Assembly: GCF_937770335.1 (NCBI RefSeq)
Contig: NZ_CALJHY010000002.1
Coordinates: forward strand, 426,629-490,628
DNA: 64,000 nucleotides
Reading direction: 5' to 3'
From: an uncultured Glaciecola sp.
GTDB taxonomy: Bacteria; Pseudomonadota; Gammaproteobacteria; Enterobacterales; Alteromonadaceae
Position numbers and translations under genes: made by a program. The notes beneath the pieces are model-generated. The model did not search any database and was not told the DNA's origin. It saw only the letters and a list, made by a program, of their open reading frames with translations. Shown here one piece after another: positions 7,846 to 18,863 of the stretch (the stretch's first letter is position 1; the number at the start of each line of letters is the position of its first letter).

Positions 7846-9943
7846 ATGACAGATTTAGCACACTACAGAAACATAGGTATTTTTGCTCACGTTGACGCGG
7901 GTAAAACGACCACAACAGAACGAATTTTGAAACTTACCGGTAAAATCCATAAAACGGCGAAGTTCATGATGGTGAATCAACCACGGACTTCATGGAACAA
8001 GAAGCAGAGCGCGGTATTACTATTCAGTCTGCTGCGACTACATGTTTCTGGAAAGATCACCGCATGAACATCATCGATACTCCTGGGACACGTTGACTTC
8101 ACAGTTGAAGTTTACCGTTCATTGAAAGTACTTGATGGTGGTGTGGGGGTATTTCTGCGGATCTGGTGGTGTTGAGCCACAATCAGAAACAAACTGGCGC
8201 TACGCGAACGACTCAGAAGTTGCACGAATTATCTTCGTAAACAAAATGGACCGTATGGGTGCTGACTTCTACCGTGTTGTTAAGCAAGTTAAAGACGTGT
8301 TGGGTGCAAATCCGCTCGTTATGGCTTTGCCAATTGGTATTGAAGACGACTTCGTCGGCATCGTTGATGTGCTTGAGAAAAAGTCATACGTTTGGGATGA
8401 CACTGGTCTTCCAGAGAACTTCACAGTTGGTGACGTGCCTGCTGACATGGTTGACAAAGTAAATGAATACCACGAACTTCTAATTGAAACAGCATTAGAG
8501 CAAGACGACGAATTATTGATGGCATATATGGAAGGTGAAACACCGTCTCTAGCTGACGTCAAACGTTGTATACGTGACGGAACTCGTAAACTTGAGTTCT
8601 TCCCAACATATTGTGGTTCTGCATTTAAGAACAAAGGCGTGCAAAACATTCTTGACGCAGTTGTTGATTACTTGCCGGCGCCTGCTGAAGTTGATCCACA
8701 GGATTTGACCGATGAATTTGGTGAGCCGAATGGCTTGAAAGCGATTGTTTCTCCTACAGAACCTTTCCGCGCCTTAGCATTTAAAATCATGGATGACCGT
8801 TTTGGCGCATTAACCTTTATCCGTATCTACTCTGGTACGTTGAACAAAGGTGACAGTGTTCTAAACTCGTTCACTGGTAAGTCGGAGCGTGTAGGCCGCA
8901 TGGTTGAAATGCATGCGAATGACCGTACTGAAATAAGCACGGCACAAGCTGGTGATATCATTGCTATCGTGGGTATGAAGAACGTTCAAACCGGTCATAC
9001 ATTATGTGATCCGAAGCATTCTTGTACACTAGAGCCAATGGTTTTCCCTGAGCCAGTTATTTCTATTGCCGTTGCACCTGCAGATAAAGGTTCGACTGAG
9101 AAGATGGGTATTGCAATTGGTAAAATGGTTGCTGAAGATCCAACATTCAAAGTTGAAACTGATGAAGACTCAGGCGAAACAATTTTGCGTGGAATGGGTG
9201 AGCTTCACTTAGATATCAAAGTAGACATTCTTAAGCGTACTTACGGTGTTGAGTTGACTGTTGGTAAGCCTCAAGTTGCATACCGTGAAACAATCACTCA
9301 AGAAATTGACGATTCATACACGCACAAGAAACAATCTGGTGGTTCTGGCCAGTTTGGTAAAATCGATTATCGCATCCAGTCCAGGCGAAGCCAACACCGG
9401 CTTTACATTTGCCTCTAAAGTTGTGGGTGGTAACGTTCCTAAGGAATTCTTCCCAGCGATTGAGAAAGGTTTCAGGAGGCATGATGGGTGACGGGCGTAC
9501 TGGCTGGCTTCCCAGTACTGGACGTCGAAAGTTGAGCTTGTACGACGGTGGATTCCACGCCGTGGATTCATCTGCAGTAGCCATTTGAAATCGCAGCGAA
9601 AGGCGCGTTCCGTCAATCAATTCCGAAGGCCGGTCCACAGCTAATCGAACCTATCATGGCAGTTGACGTGTATACGCCAGACGACCACGTGGGTGATGTT
9701 ATCGGTGACTTGAACCGTCGTCGCGGCATGATAAAAGATCAACAACCAGGCGTTATCGGGTGTGCGCGTTAAAGCAGATGTCCCACTTTCAGAAATGTTC
9801 GGTTATATCGGAACACTTACGTACAATGACATCGGGCCGTGGTCAGTTCTCTATGGAATTCTCACACTACAACCCATGCCCAACTAACGATTGCTGAGTC
9901 TGTTATTGAAGAAGTTAAAGCGAGAAAAGCAGCTAAGAAATAG
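7846..9943 (+). pseudogene. fusA2: Elongation factor G paralogue (EF-G 2), multiply frameshifted
   Basis: A translational GTPase that reads end to end as EF-G, closest in my recollection to the second EF-G copy of marine gammaproteobacteria (opening [20 protein letters not shown], with P-loop [10 protein letters not shown]). Later segments: [22 protein letters not shown] (NKxD), [63 protein letters not shown], and [20 protein letters not shown] in the domain IV-V region. The longest clean frame is 8132-9418. At least ten 1-nt indels break the rest (near 7955, 8086, 8148, 9379, 9476, 9490, 9527, 9540, 9577, 9756, 9825), most of them extra bases. Amino-acid conservation continues through all of them, so the underlying gene is probably intact. 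A terminator follows 24 nt downstream. Confidence 0.85.
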
Positions 9944-9966
9944 TGTTTTGAGCTAGTAAGAAGTCT

Positions 9967-9994
9967 AAAAAACCAGCACTAGCTGGGTTTTTTT
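9967..9994. terminator. Bidirectional terminator after fusA2
   Basis: Stem CCAGC/GCTGG (9973-9977 with 9982-9986), loop ACTA, six A before and seven T after. It ends fusA2 on the plus strand and can also end the minus-strand transcript arriving from the transglutaminase operon. Confidence 0.8.
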
Positions 9995-10021
9995 ATGCCC
10001 GCAATATAGATACTGTTTGAG

Positions 10022-10174
10022 CTAAGGCGTTTTGTTCTTTGTTGAGAGGGGGGCCATCACGAGTTCAATAGCATCGTCATCTAGATATTTGCACATGCGC
10101 CGCAATTTGATGAAATTGCCAATATTTCTAAATAATACTCGTTTCTTTAGCCGTGTTCCAAAATCGAATTTCAA
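10022..10174 (-). CDS. Possible small hypothetical protein downstream of the transglutaminase gene
   Basis: A 50-codon minus-strand frame, LKFDFGTRLKKRVLFRNIG... ending DDDAIELVMAPLSTKNKTP, opened by TTG at 10174 after an in-frame TAG. A well-composed basic-then-acidic peptide with no family I recognise. TTAAGG directly abuts the TTG, too close for a good Shine-Dalgarno, and this region has many indels, so the true start may lie in another frame upstream. It lies between the end of the transglutaminase gene (10230) and the terminator at 9967-9994, which would suit a last operon gene. The plus-strand ORF over it (10032-10277) looks non-coding. Confidence 0.35.
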   Translation of the reverse strand: MKFDFGTRLKKRVLFRNIGNFIKLRRMCKYLDDDAIELVMAPLSTKNKTP

Positions 10175-10229
10175 CCTTAATAAATGTAACTATTTGTCAG
10201 TAAATTGCGATTGTAAGGCAATTACGTGT

Positions 10230-12198
10230 TTATGCAGTCGGACGTCGAAGTGTTTTAAATGCGGTTTTTTGCTTTAGGTTTGTATATTTCCACTCGTAAT
10301 ATTCTTTAACAATAAAGCCAAGTGCATTGGTGGCTAGCGGTGTTAATTGAGGGTTTATTCGCTGATTAAATTGTTGTAATGTTTCATTCTCTATACGCGA
10401 TATATTTTGCTTTTCGAATAATTGAAACAGCTTATTTATCCATTTGCTTTCATCCGATGCCTTTGGGTTGGGCCTTGGTATAAACAACAAACCAATAAAT
10501 AGACCAATAATCACAAAACTACCAATAAGAGCGTAAGTGAAGCTTTCAGCCTTCATATTTCCAAATATTTTTTTTAGCAGTGACTTTTGCCTTTCTTGGT
10601 TGTAACTCAATACAGATTGGTCCCACGTATGATCAATCTGTGCCATCAAAAGCCTTAATTGATTAAACACCACATATTCTTTTAAAGTTAGTTAGAGAAA
10701 AGGGAGATTGGTCCCTAAATTCTCGTCGATTTTGTATCATGCTTAGTAGGCCAGATAAAACCCTATTGGGTGCAACTATTGCAGTGGGATCTATGCGTAT
10801 CCATCCCTTGTCATTATCCCAAGCTTCTACCCAAGCGTGTGCGTCAAATTGATGCACACTTATCATATTGTCAGATTGAACTTCTCCACCTTGATACCCC
10901 GTGACAATTCGAGCTGGGACCTCTGCAAGGCGCAACATATAAGTGAGAGCGGACGCATAGTGCGAACAAAAGCCAGCTTATTTTTAAACAAAAATTCATC
11001 AATAGGTGCTGACTGCATTAATGTTGGTGAAAGTGTGTAACTAAAATCATTACTTAAAAAACGTCGATGTTAACTGGTCGATTTTCTCTTGAGTTGACAT
11101 CGATGAATTAATATTCTGAATGACGAACTCAACAGTATCGGGGTTACCTGATGCCGGTATTTGCAAATATTGAGACAAATTTTCATAGCCTTTGTAAATG
11201 TTTAGAGGCTGTTCTATAAATGATTTAATAGCGTATAAAACCTTGTGTATGTAAAGGTCTGCTGCCGGTTAATTGAAACTGTTGATTGGTTGAAATAGTT
11301 TGCGTTGATAGACCTCGTATTAAAATTGGAATATCCAGTGAATATAGCCATTTCGTTGATGTCGGCTGGGCGATCACAATATAATCTAATGACGGGCCCT
11401 GATACTCTATTGTTTTAGGACTATCAAAACTAGTATCTGTTTTCGAAATAGACCAGCTTTTTCCATCAAATTCGTCTAATACAATAGCACGCCAATAACG
11501 CTCGTGTGGAGACGGTAGGGGACCCGTAAATTCGGCCCTGAAAACTAACTCATCCGACTTTGCTAGATTTGCAATGTCACCGGGTGTCATTTTTTCGGAT
11601 AACCCCGTTGTAGTAGATTGGTTAATCGGCATTTGCCACAGGGGAAACAATTTGGGTGTAACAAAAAATATATATAGCTGCTATTGGGATTGCTTGTAAA
11701 AGAAGAATGCCGGTGTGCTTCGAATAAATATTAAGGCTCGTTTCCTTAATTTTAATCGCGTGTAATACGCAAAATATTAAGATAATGAGCAGTGCGTAGA
11801 ATAAGCTGTTTAGTAAACCTTGATGGAAAATAAGTCCACATGCGACCAAAAATAGCTGAATTGACAAAAACCATTTGGTAGTCACCAGTATGGTGTAAAT
11901 TTAGAATTTTTAAACAACACGCAACGACTAGTAAATTGATCATCGTTTTTAATAAGCTATAGTCTGCAGCTAGCCAAATTAAAATTGAGATGCATAAAAT
12001 AGCGAGTAAATTTAATATTGAATTTTTAAGAGGGCTATTGTGTTTAATTGATTTGTATAAGGTAATGCAAAATGAGCAAGCACATAAGACTAAAACCCAT
12101 CCCATTAATGGCTCTATTAATGAGATTATTAGGGCAGCAAAGGTACCCAATGTGGTTAGTGAGGCAATTTTTCGATTGTAGACTTTAGTTCTTTGCAT
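10230..12198 (-). pseudogene. TgpA-type transmembrane transglutaminase, frameshifted
   Basis: Starts ATG 12198 (MQRTKVYNRKIASLTTLG), just after the stop of the DUF58 gene. About 160 residues of N-terminal membrane helices are followed by a periplasmic region (FRAEFTGPLPSPHERYWRAI). Then comes the transglutaminase core with the catalytic triad: Cys in KAGFCSHYASALTYMLRLA, His in FDAHAWVEAW, Asp in GWIRIDPTA. A last membrane helix (YALIGSFVIIGLFIGLLF) and a C-terminal DUF4129-like helical tail end it. This is the TgpA/TGM-core membrane protein that accompanies MoxR and DUF58 in many proteobacteria; in Pseudomonas such a protein is important for viability, but its substrate is unsettled. Frames break near 11890, 11640, 11220, 11050-10940 and 10680-10660. 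Intact pieces are 11752-12198, 11622-11885, 11225-11650, 10663-10938 and 10230-10673. Confidence 0.75.
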
Positions 12199-12199
12199 G

Positions 12200-13214
12200 T
12201 TACGGCTGCTCCATTTCGGTAGCATCATCACTGTCGTAAAGGTTATGCGGTAGTTGTTTGTGGCGATACAATGCAACGGCTTCTAAACATTGTCGTTGAT
12301 GCTGCGTGCCAGTATTTGGTATTATCTGTTGTTTCCCAATTGAAAAGCCAAAGTTTGCTTCTTGGTTACTTAATTCGAGTATTTGAAAAAGTAACTTCGC
12401 TCAGTGCATATTCAACGTTTCCATTAAAGTAATCACTGAAATGTAACCAGCCTGATATTGCAGAGCGTTCACTAAAATCTTTACTAAGTAAACCTTGGCC
12501 TTTTGCAAAGTGCTTCCATGACACATGATGAATAGGGTCCGAATCGCGGTAGTCTCTTATACCCTGTAAGTCTTCTGAAGTGACTGCAACACCTGATTTA
12601 TTGCCTGTATTACCTTTTGAATTCCGCTGGCGCAATTTTAAACTGCAAGCAATAGGTGCAGGAAAAACTAAAAACTGGCCGGGGGCAGAAAGGTGTGACC
12701 AACATCTAAATAATCCGAATGGGAAAATACTCTCAACTGATACTCTGTGTAGGTCATGTAATCCTCTTGAAAATTGGCTGATTGCGATGGTATTTACGCC
12801 ATCTTCTAAGTATTCATAAACAGGATAATGTTTACTAAAAATAGCGATATTTGATAACGAGTGGAGCCCTGTTTTATTTGTTTTGTGCGATAAAACAAGT
12901 TGCAATTGAACATGTTGATTAGTAAAAGCGTTTCTGATTGGTCGGAAGGCAATATGGAAATTGCACAAAGTTAACAAAACTATGAAACAAGGCGAGTAAC
13001 AAAAGAGCGAATACAAAGTAACAAAACATTAAAATAACATTGTTTTGGTAATTGGTACCTAAGATGAACAAACAACTCATTAACCCTACAATAGCCCAAC
13101 CAAATCGAGTCGGTAGTATAAATGTGTTGTTTTACATCCATCTGATAAGCGTAACTTGAGGGAATACGTTTATTCCAACCATTTGTTGATACGTGCTTGA
13201 ATCCAGTACTTCAT
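12200..13214 (-). pseudogene. DUF58 (VWA-related) protein, frameshifted
   Basis: Second gene of the moxR-DUF58-tgpA operon. Start ATG 13214 (MKYWIQARINKWLE) with AGGA 7 nt upstream. Visible family features are two membrane helices with the GTNYQNNVILMF motif typical of DUF58 N-termini, VFPAPIA in the middle, and the signature DLQGIRDYRDSDPIHHVSWK followed by HFAKGQGLLSKDFSE. The C-terminus reads ...QQIIPNTGTQHQRQCLEAVA and ends EMEQP at 12200. It is broken at about 13165, 13020 and 12370; the longest clean frame is 12366-13016. Function unknown, thought to work with MoxR and the transglutaminase. Gap to the next gene is 1 nt. Confidence 0.75.
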
Positions 13215-14140
13215 AAAAACTTCCTAAGCCAGCAATAGGATCAATTTTCTTCAATAACTGAACGCTAAGTGAAGTCGCATTTTGTGCGAACTGGTCTTGA
13301 CCTCTTAGTCGGTGTTCAGTGACCGACGGAAAGATCATTTGAACATCTTCTGGAATAACGTAATTTCTACCATGTATAAAAGCAAACGCTTGTGCACAAT
13401 GATATATTGCTTTTGAGGCTCTGGGAGATAACGCATTTGGGAATTCAGGATTGTCTCTAGTTGCATTAACCGAGTGTTAAAATATAATCAACTATTGCTT
13501 CACTAACCACTACCTCAGACACTTGTTTTTGTAGTTCTAAAAGCGCTTGAGTGTCTAATACTGTTTGACTAAACGAGCGATCATCGTTACTTAATAACAT
13601 GGACTTTTCAGCTTCAAAGTTAGGAAAACCTAATGATAGTTTCATTGTGAAACGGTCAATTTGCGATTCAGGTAACGGGTATGTACCAGATTGAAATAGT
13701 GGGTTTTGAGTTGCTATTACAAAGAAGGGCATTGGCAATTCATAGCTTTTTCCGTCAATTGTTACTTGGCTTTCAGCCATAGCTTAAAGTAATGCACTTT
13801 GGGTTTTAGGACTCGCTCTATTTATTTCGTCGGCTAACAATACTTGGTTTGAAATATTGGACCAGGGTGAAAGCTAAATTGATGGCTGTCGGGTTCATAT
13901 ATATTGACGCCTAACATGTCCGCAGGGAGCAAGTCTGAAGTGAACTGCACCCTCGCATAATCCAAGCTAAGAACGGATGCTAAGCATTGACTCAACGTTG
14001 TTTTCCCCCATTCCTGGCAGGTCCTCTAATAACAAATGACCCTTAGCCAATAAGCAAACGAGAGCCAATTGTATTTGCTCATCCTTGCCTTTAATTTTTT
14101 GTTTTATGGCTGTCACACAGCTTTCTATATCTTTTCGCAT
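13211..14140 (-). pseudogene. MoxR-family AAA+ ATPase, frameshifted
   Basis: First gene of the operon, starting ATG 14140 (MRKDIESCVTAIKQKIKGKD). Across frames it shows Walker A (LLLEDLPG followed by GKTTLSQCLASVL), LLPADMLGVNIYEP, Walker B LLADEINRASPKTQSALLE, MAESQVTIDG and the sensor stretch PFFVIATQNPLFQSGTYPLP with ESQIDRFTMK. The lid follows (SPRASKAIYHCAQAFAFIHG, RNYVIPEDVQ). MoxR ATPases act as chaperones for metal-centre or envelope proteins. Breaks lie near 14010, 13860, 13785 and 13475; clean pieces are 13466-13780 and 13132-13338. With one indel corrected the gene would end in TGA overlapping the DUF58 ATG, which is why I give 13211 as the end; that coordinate is inferred. Confidence 0.7.
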
Positions 14141-14306
14141 CTGATTTTTATATTCGCCATGTATTTTTTACATTAATCACTATTAAATTGAGTGTAATTG
14201 AATTAGTGAAAAACTACCTTTGCCAGATTAATACCTACGTATGTAGGCTTTTTCTGCAATTAAAGGTAACATATTAGCGTCAGACAACTGTCGAAAAAGG
14301 AAAAAC

Positions 14307-15953
14307 ATGAGTCTTCATCCAATGGCAGGAAAGCCTGCTACTACCGATATGCTAATTAATGTAGCTCGTCTAATAACCGACTATTATTCATTTGTGCCTT
14401 CAGTTGAAATAGCGCAACAAAGAGTCAGTTTCGGGACATCTGGACACCGTGGGTGTTCTTCCCTCATTACGTTTAATGACATACATATTGCTGCTATTTC
14501 GCAAGCGCTAGTTGAGTATAGAACCGCGCACGATATCACTGGCCCAATATTTATCGGTATGGACACTCACGCACTGTCTGAGGCGGCAATTACGACTTGT
14601 ATCGAGGTGCTGGCGGCAAATAACGTTGATGTCGTTATTCAAGAAAACAATGGTTTCACACCCACTCCGGTGATTTCTCATTGTATCTTGGGTTATAACA
14701 AGGGCAGAAACAGTGGTTTTGCTGACGGTATTGTAGTTACACCGTCACATAATCCCCCGTCTGATGGTGGTTTTAAATATAATCCTCCACATGGTGGCCC
14801 TGCTGACTCAAATGTCACCAATCAAATTCAAAAACGAGCTAATGAAATTATTGCGAATGGTTGTAAGCAAGTTAGAAGGATAACGATTGCAAAAGCAATG
14901 CAATCAAATCATGTAAAGCAAATTGATTTTGCCACTACTTATATAAATGAACTAGACCAAGTCATCAATATGTCCGCTATTGCTGATGCGAAATTGAAGC
15001 TTGGTACTGATCCCTTGGGTGGTTCAGGTATTTATTATTGGGATAGAATTGCAGACCAATACAAGCTAAACATCGAGGTAGTAAACAAAAAAGTGGACCA
15101 ACAGTTTAGCTTTATGCATTGTGACAAAGACGGCAAAATAAGGATGGACTGCTCGTCGACAAGCGCAATGTCAGGCCTCATAAAGCTAAAAGACAAGTAT
15201 GACTTAGCGTTTGGTAACGATCCTGATTTTGACAGACATGGCATAGTGACCCCTTCGACTGGTTTGATGAATCCAAATAATTATCTTGCTGTTGCGATCA
15301 ACTATTTATATCAACATCGTGGACAATGGCCCAGTCATCTGCATGTTGGGAAGACATTGGTTTCCAGCAGTATGATTGATCGTGTTTGCAGTAGCTTGGG
15401 TCGCGAAGTCAAGGAAATGCCAGTCGGCTTTAAGTGGTTTGTCCAAGGCTTAAATGCTCAAACGATTGGCTTTGCTGGCGAAGAATCTGCTGGAGGTATT
15501 TTTTTAAGACACAATGGAACTCCTTGGGCTACGGATAAAGATGGTTTTATTATGTGTTTATTAGCAGCTGAAATGACAGCGATTGTTGGCGAAGATCCAT
15601 CTCAACAATATGAAAAGCTAACTCAAGTGCATGGAACTCCGTCTTATACGCGAATTGATGTTGCCGCTACATTGGAACAAAAAGATGCATTGTCTAGTAT
15701 GACAACCGATGTGGTTACAACCACCGAGCTAGCGGGTGAGCAAATTATTAATGTACAAACCCATGCACCAGGCAACAATGCGCCTATTGGTGGGGTAAAA
15801 GTGAGTACCGAAAATGGTTGGTTCGCAGCTAGGCCATCTGGGACTGAGAATGTTTATAAAATCTATGCTGAGAGCTTTTTGGGTCAAACACATTTAGAAC
15901 AATTAGTAAAAGAAGCAGAAGAATTAGTCTCTTTAGTCTTGGAAAAAAGCTAA
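14307..15953 (+). CDS. pgm: Alpha-D-glucose phosphate-specific phosphoglucomutase
   Basis: 548 residues against 546 in E. coli Pgm, near-identical layout. N-terminal FGTSGHRG, active-site phosphoserine loop TPSHNPPSDGG (Ser147), metal-binding DPDFDRHG, sugar-binding GGEESAG, and phosphate-binding ARPSGTENVYKIYAES at the C-terminus. It interconverts glucose-1-phosphate and glucose-6-phosphate in the cytosol. The ATG is preceded by AAGGAAAAAC. It precedes glgP by about 190 bp in the same direction, so the two together carry glycogen-derived glucose-1-phosphate into glycolysis. This is the first undamaged gene after the indel-rich stretch. Confidence 0.97.
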   Translation: MSLHPMAGKPATTDMLINVARLITDYYSFVPSVEIAQQRVSFGTSGHRGCSSLITFNDIHIAAISQALVEYRTAHDITGPIFIGMDTHALSEAAITTCIEVLAANNVDVVIQENNGFTPTPVISHCILGYNKGRNSGFADGIVVTPSHNPPSDGGFKYNPPHGGPADSNVTNQIQKRANEIIANGCKQVRRITIAKAMQSNHVKQIDFATTYINELDQVINMSAIADAKLKLGTDPLGGSGIYYWDRIADQYKLNIEVVNKKVDQQFSFMHCDKDGKIRMDCSSTSAMSGLIKLKDKYDLAFGNDPDFDRHGIVTPSTGLMNPNNYLAVAINYLYQHRGQWPSHLHVGKTLVSSSMIDRVCSSLGREVKEMPVGFKWFVQGLNAQTIGFAGEESAGGIFLRHNGTPWATDKDGFIMCLLAAEMTAIVGEDPSQQYEKLTQVHGTPSYTRIDVAATLEQKDALSSMTTDVVTTTELAGEQIINVQTHAPGNNAPIGGVKVSTENGWFAARPSGTENVYKIYAESFLGQTHLEQLVKEAEELVSLVLEKS

Positions 15954-16145
15954 TTTCTACAAAATTCGGTAAGTATTGTTATTTAAATGTAAATATATTT
16001 CATAAAAACCATTGATTGAGTAAATAAAACCCATTAAGTAACATTTATTTAACAATATGTGTGCGTTTTACGAAAATTAAATGGTTTTATTTCAATACCT
16101 GTAATAAAATTACAGGTAATTATCTTTAATAAGAGAAATAAAATT

Positions 16146-18716
16146 ATGGCATCTTCCAATAAAGCCACTAGTTCATCTTCAAAAGCTTCTGTAAAAGCCG
16201 ATGCTGTTAACGCACCCATTCCTAAAGCCACCTTAAAAAAATCGACAAAAGAAAAATCCGTTAACAGCTCTGACATTAAATTTACTAAGGGAGAGATCAA
16301 ACAGTCTATCGTTCGGCATTTGCATTCGACGCTAGGAACGGACGAAAATAAAGCAAATAATCATGCATGGTGGAAAGCCACCAGTGCAGCGATGCAAGAG
16401 CTTGTATTAGAGCGCTTGCGTAGCACCCAAAAATCGCACTATATAAATGATACTCGGGCCGTTCATTACTTTTCCGCTGAGTTTTTAATGGGACGATTAC
16501 TCTCAAACAACATGCACAACTTTAATCTGTTTGAGACAGCCGATGCTGCATTGAGGGAGTTGGGTGTTGAATTAACCGACGTTCTTGAAGAAGAGCCAGA
16601 TATGGCTTTAGGCAATGGCGGTTTAGGCCGTCTTGCAGCATGTTTTCTAGACTCTTTAGCTACAATGGACTTACCAGCCATTGGATACGGTATTCATTAT
16701 GAGCATGGCTTATTTCGTCAAGAAATAAAAAATGGTGCGCAAATTGAACGACCTGATAGCTGGAGACATTACGGAAATCCGTGGGAAATATGTCGTCCTG
16801 AATCAATTCAGGAAGTACCATTATTTGGTTATGTTGAAACCAAGTATGGTGAGAATGGTCGCGTTCAAAAAGAATGGCACCCTGGTAATATAGTGAAGGG
16901 CGTTCCTTGGGATATTCCTATCGTAGGTTACGGTGCAAAGACAGTTAACGTATTGCGGTTGTGGCAAAGTGAATCGTCTGATTATTTCAATTGGGATGTA
17001 TTTAATTCAGGCGGCTATGTTGATGCTCAGCGAGAAAACATACAAGCTGAAACTATTTCAAAAGTGTTATACCCAAATGATGAAACTGAAGCGGGTAAAG
17101 AGCTGCGTTTAATTCAGCAATACTTCTTTTGTGCTTGCTCGTTGAAAGATATTATTCGTCGTTATAAAAGAGCTCACGGCGATGATTGGAGCCGTTTTTC
17201 TGATCAAGTTGTAATCCAACTAAACGACACTCATCCGGCGATAGCTATTCCAGAATTAATGAGAATATTAGTTGATAGAGTCGAGCTTGATTGGGATACG
17301 GCATGGGGAATTTGTACTAAAACATTCGCCTATACAAACCATACTTTGTTACCTGAAGCATTAGAAAGGTGGCCAGTGAGAATGATTGAAAAAATCTTAC
17401 CAAGGCATATAGAAATTATTTATGAGATCAATCATCGTTTTCTATCATTAGTTGAGAAAAAATGGCCCGGTAATAATGTAATAAAAGCTAAACTGTCTAT
17501 TATCGAAGAAAGTACAGAAAAAATGGTTCGAATGGGTAACCTTTCTGTTATAGGCTCATTTGCCGTAAATGGTGTGGCTGAAATCCATTCAAAATTAGTT
17601 AAACAAAACCTGTTTCCTGAGTTTGAAGCACTTTGGCCTGGCAAACTGACAAACGTGACAAATGGCATTACGCCTCGTCGTTGGTTAAAGGCATGTAACC
17701 CGTTATTATCAGAACTTATTGGTAAGAAAATCGGAAATGATTGGCCCTCGGACCTAACCCGTTTAAATAAGCTGTCGGAGTTTGCTGACAACACGACTTT
17801 TCAGAACCAGTTCATGAAAGTTAAGCAAAAAAACAAAGAAGCGCTCGCTGCGGAAATTAAGCATTTAACTGGTATTAGTGTCGATACTAACGCAATTTTT
17901 GACATTCAAATTAAGCGATTACACGAATACAAGCGTCAACACTTAAACTTACTGCACATACTGGCTCTATATAAACGGTTACTGGAGAACCCAAGTTACG
18001 ACATGCATCCTCGAGTTTTTATTTTTGGTGCAAAAGCAGCGCCTAGTTATACGTTAGCCAAGGATATTATTTTTGCTATTAATAAAGTGGCTGATAAAAT
18101 AAATAATGATGTGCGTGTAAATCAAAAAATTAAGGTCGTATTTTTACCAAACTATCGAGTGTCACTCGCCGAGAAAATGATACCGGCAGCCGATGTATCA
18201 CAACAAATATCAACGGCTGGTAAAGAAGCTTCAGGAACAGGTAACATGAAGTTGGCGCTTAACGGCGCAATTACTATTGGCACATTAGATGGGGCTAATA
18301 TAGAAATTGCAGAAGAAGTTGGTGATGACAATATCTTTATTTTTGGTATGACCGTGGATGAAGTCACTGCGTTGTCTAGAAAAGGGTACAACCCGTTTGA
18401 TATTTATTATCATAATAAAGAAGTGAAGTCTGTGTTGGATTGGTTAGATTCAGACTACTTCACACCAGGTCAACCAGGTGCGCTATCTTCTTTGAAAAAT
18501 AGTATGTTATCGGGTGGCGATCCGTATATGTGCTTAGCTGATTTTGAATCATATAGCAAAGCTAATAGAGCCCTTGATCTAGCTTATAGAGACAAGTCAA
18601 GATGGGCTAAAATGGCTATTCTTAATACTGCAAAAATGGGTAAGTTTACATCAGATCGATCCATTGCTGATTACGTCGAGCGGATCTGGAAATTGACCCC
18701 ATGTACTGTTGAGTAA
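16146..18716 (+). CDS. glgP: Glycogen/starch/alpha-glucan phosphorylase
   Basis: 856 residues. It releases glucose-1-phosphate from alpha-1,4-glucan ends with inorganic phosphate, using PLP. Family segments: [86 protein letters not shown], and [16 protein letters not shown] with the PLP lysine at about residue 702. The frame is open from 16059 but I choose ATG 16146 ([15 protein letters not shown]), with AAGAGA about 8 nt upstream. The first 55 residues are a low-complexity Ser/Ala/Lys extension before the conserved start of the enzyme. Probably works with pgm (upstream) and glgC (window end). Confidence 0.96.
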   Translation: MASSNKATSSSSKASVKADAVNAPIPKATLKKSTKEKSVNSSDIKFTKGEIKQSIVRHLHSTLGTDENKANNHAWWKATSAAMQELVLERLRSTQKSHYINDTRAVHYFSAEFLMGRLLSNNMHNFNLFETADAALRELGVELTDVLEEEPDMALGNGGLGRLAACFLDSLATMDLPAIGYGIHYEHGLFRQEIKNGAQIERPDSWRHYGNPWEICRPESIQEVPLFGYVETKYGENGRVQKEWHPGNIVKGVPWDIPIVGYGAKTVNVLRLWQSESSDYFNWDVFNSGGYVDAQRENIQAETISKVLYPNDETEAGKELRLIQQYFFCACSLKDIIRRYKRAHGDDWSRFSDQVVIQLNDTHPAIAIPELMRILVDRVELDWDTAWGICTKTFAYTNHTLLPEALERWPVRMIEKILPRHIEIIYEINHRFLSLVEKKWPGNNVIKAKLSIIEESTEKMVRMGNLSVIGSFAVNGVAEIHSKLVKQNLFPEFEALWPGKLTNVTNGITPRRWLKACNPLLSELIGKKIGNDWPSDLTRLNKLSEFADNTTFQNQFMKVKQKNKEALAAEIKHLTGISVDTNAIFDIQIKRLHEYKRQHLNLLHILALYKRLLENPSYDMHPRVFIFGAKAAPSYTLAKDIIFAINKVADKINNDVRVNQKIKVVFLPNYRVSLAEKMIPAADVSQQISTAGKEASGTGNMKLALNGAITIGTLDGANIEIAEEVGDDNIFIFGMTVDEVTALSRKGYNPFDIYYHNKEVKSVLDWLDSDYFTPGQPGALSSLKNSMLSGGDPYMCLADFESYSKANRALDLAYRDKSRWAKMAILNTAKMGKFTSDRSIADYVERIWKLTPCTVE

Positions 18717-18731
18717 AAAAAATGGTTATTC

Positions 18732-18771
18732 TTGGCAATAGAATCCAACGTTAAGTTGGTTCTTTTGCCAA
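18732..18771. repeat. 40-nt imperfect hairpin downstream of glgP
   Basis: Arms of 17-18 nt: TTGGCAA-AGAA-CCAAC pairs with GTTGG-TCTT-TGCCAA around the loop GTTAA, with about two mismatches. It starts 15 nt after the glgP stop. No T run follows, so it is not a classic terminator; it may protect or process the glgP mRNA end. Confidence 0.5.
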
Positions 18772-18863
18772 AGATTTAACCTAAGCAGCCGATATGTTGT
18801 ATAATTAATGTTCAAGGCTGAGTTTACTGCTTTATTTTTAATCTTTTCGGCGTGTAGGTTTTT

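Noticed and set aside
7846..9943. True loss of elongation factor G
   Set aside because: The indels are in a stretch where all neighbours are also damaged, and the features resemble the second EF-G copy, not the str-operon fusA.
10032..10277. Plus-strand 81-codon ORF between fusA2 and the transglutaminase gene
   Set aside because: Composition is unlike a protein (runs of Cys and Asn), it overlaps the end of the transglutaminase gene on the other strand, and the minus-strand frame in the same place looks better.
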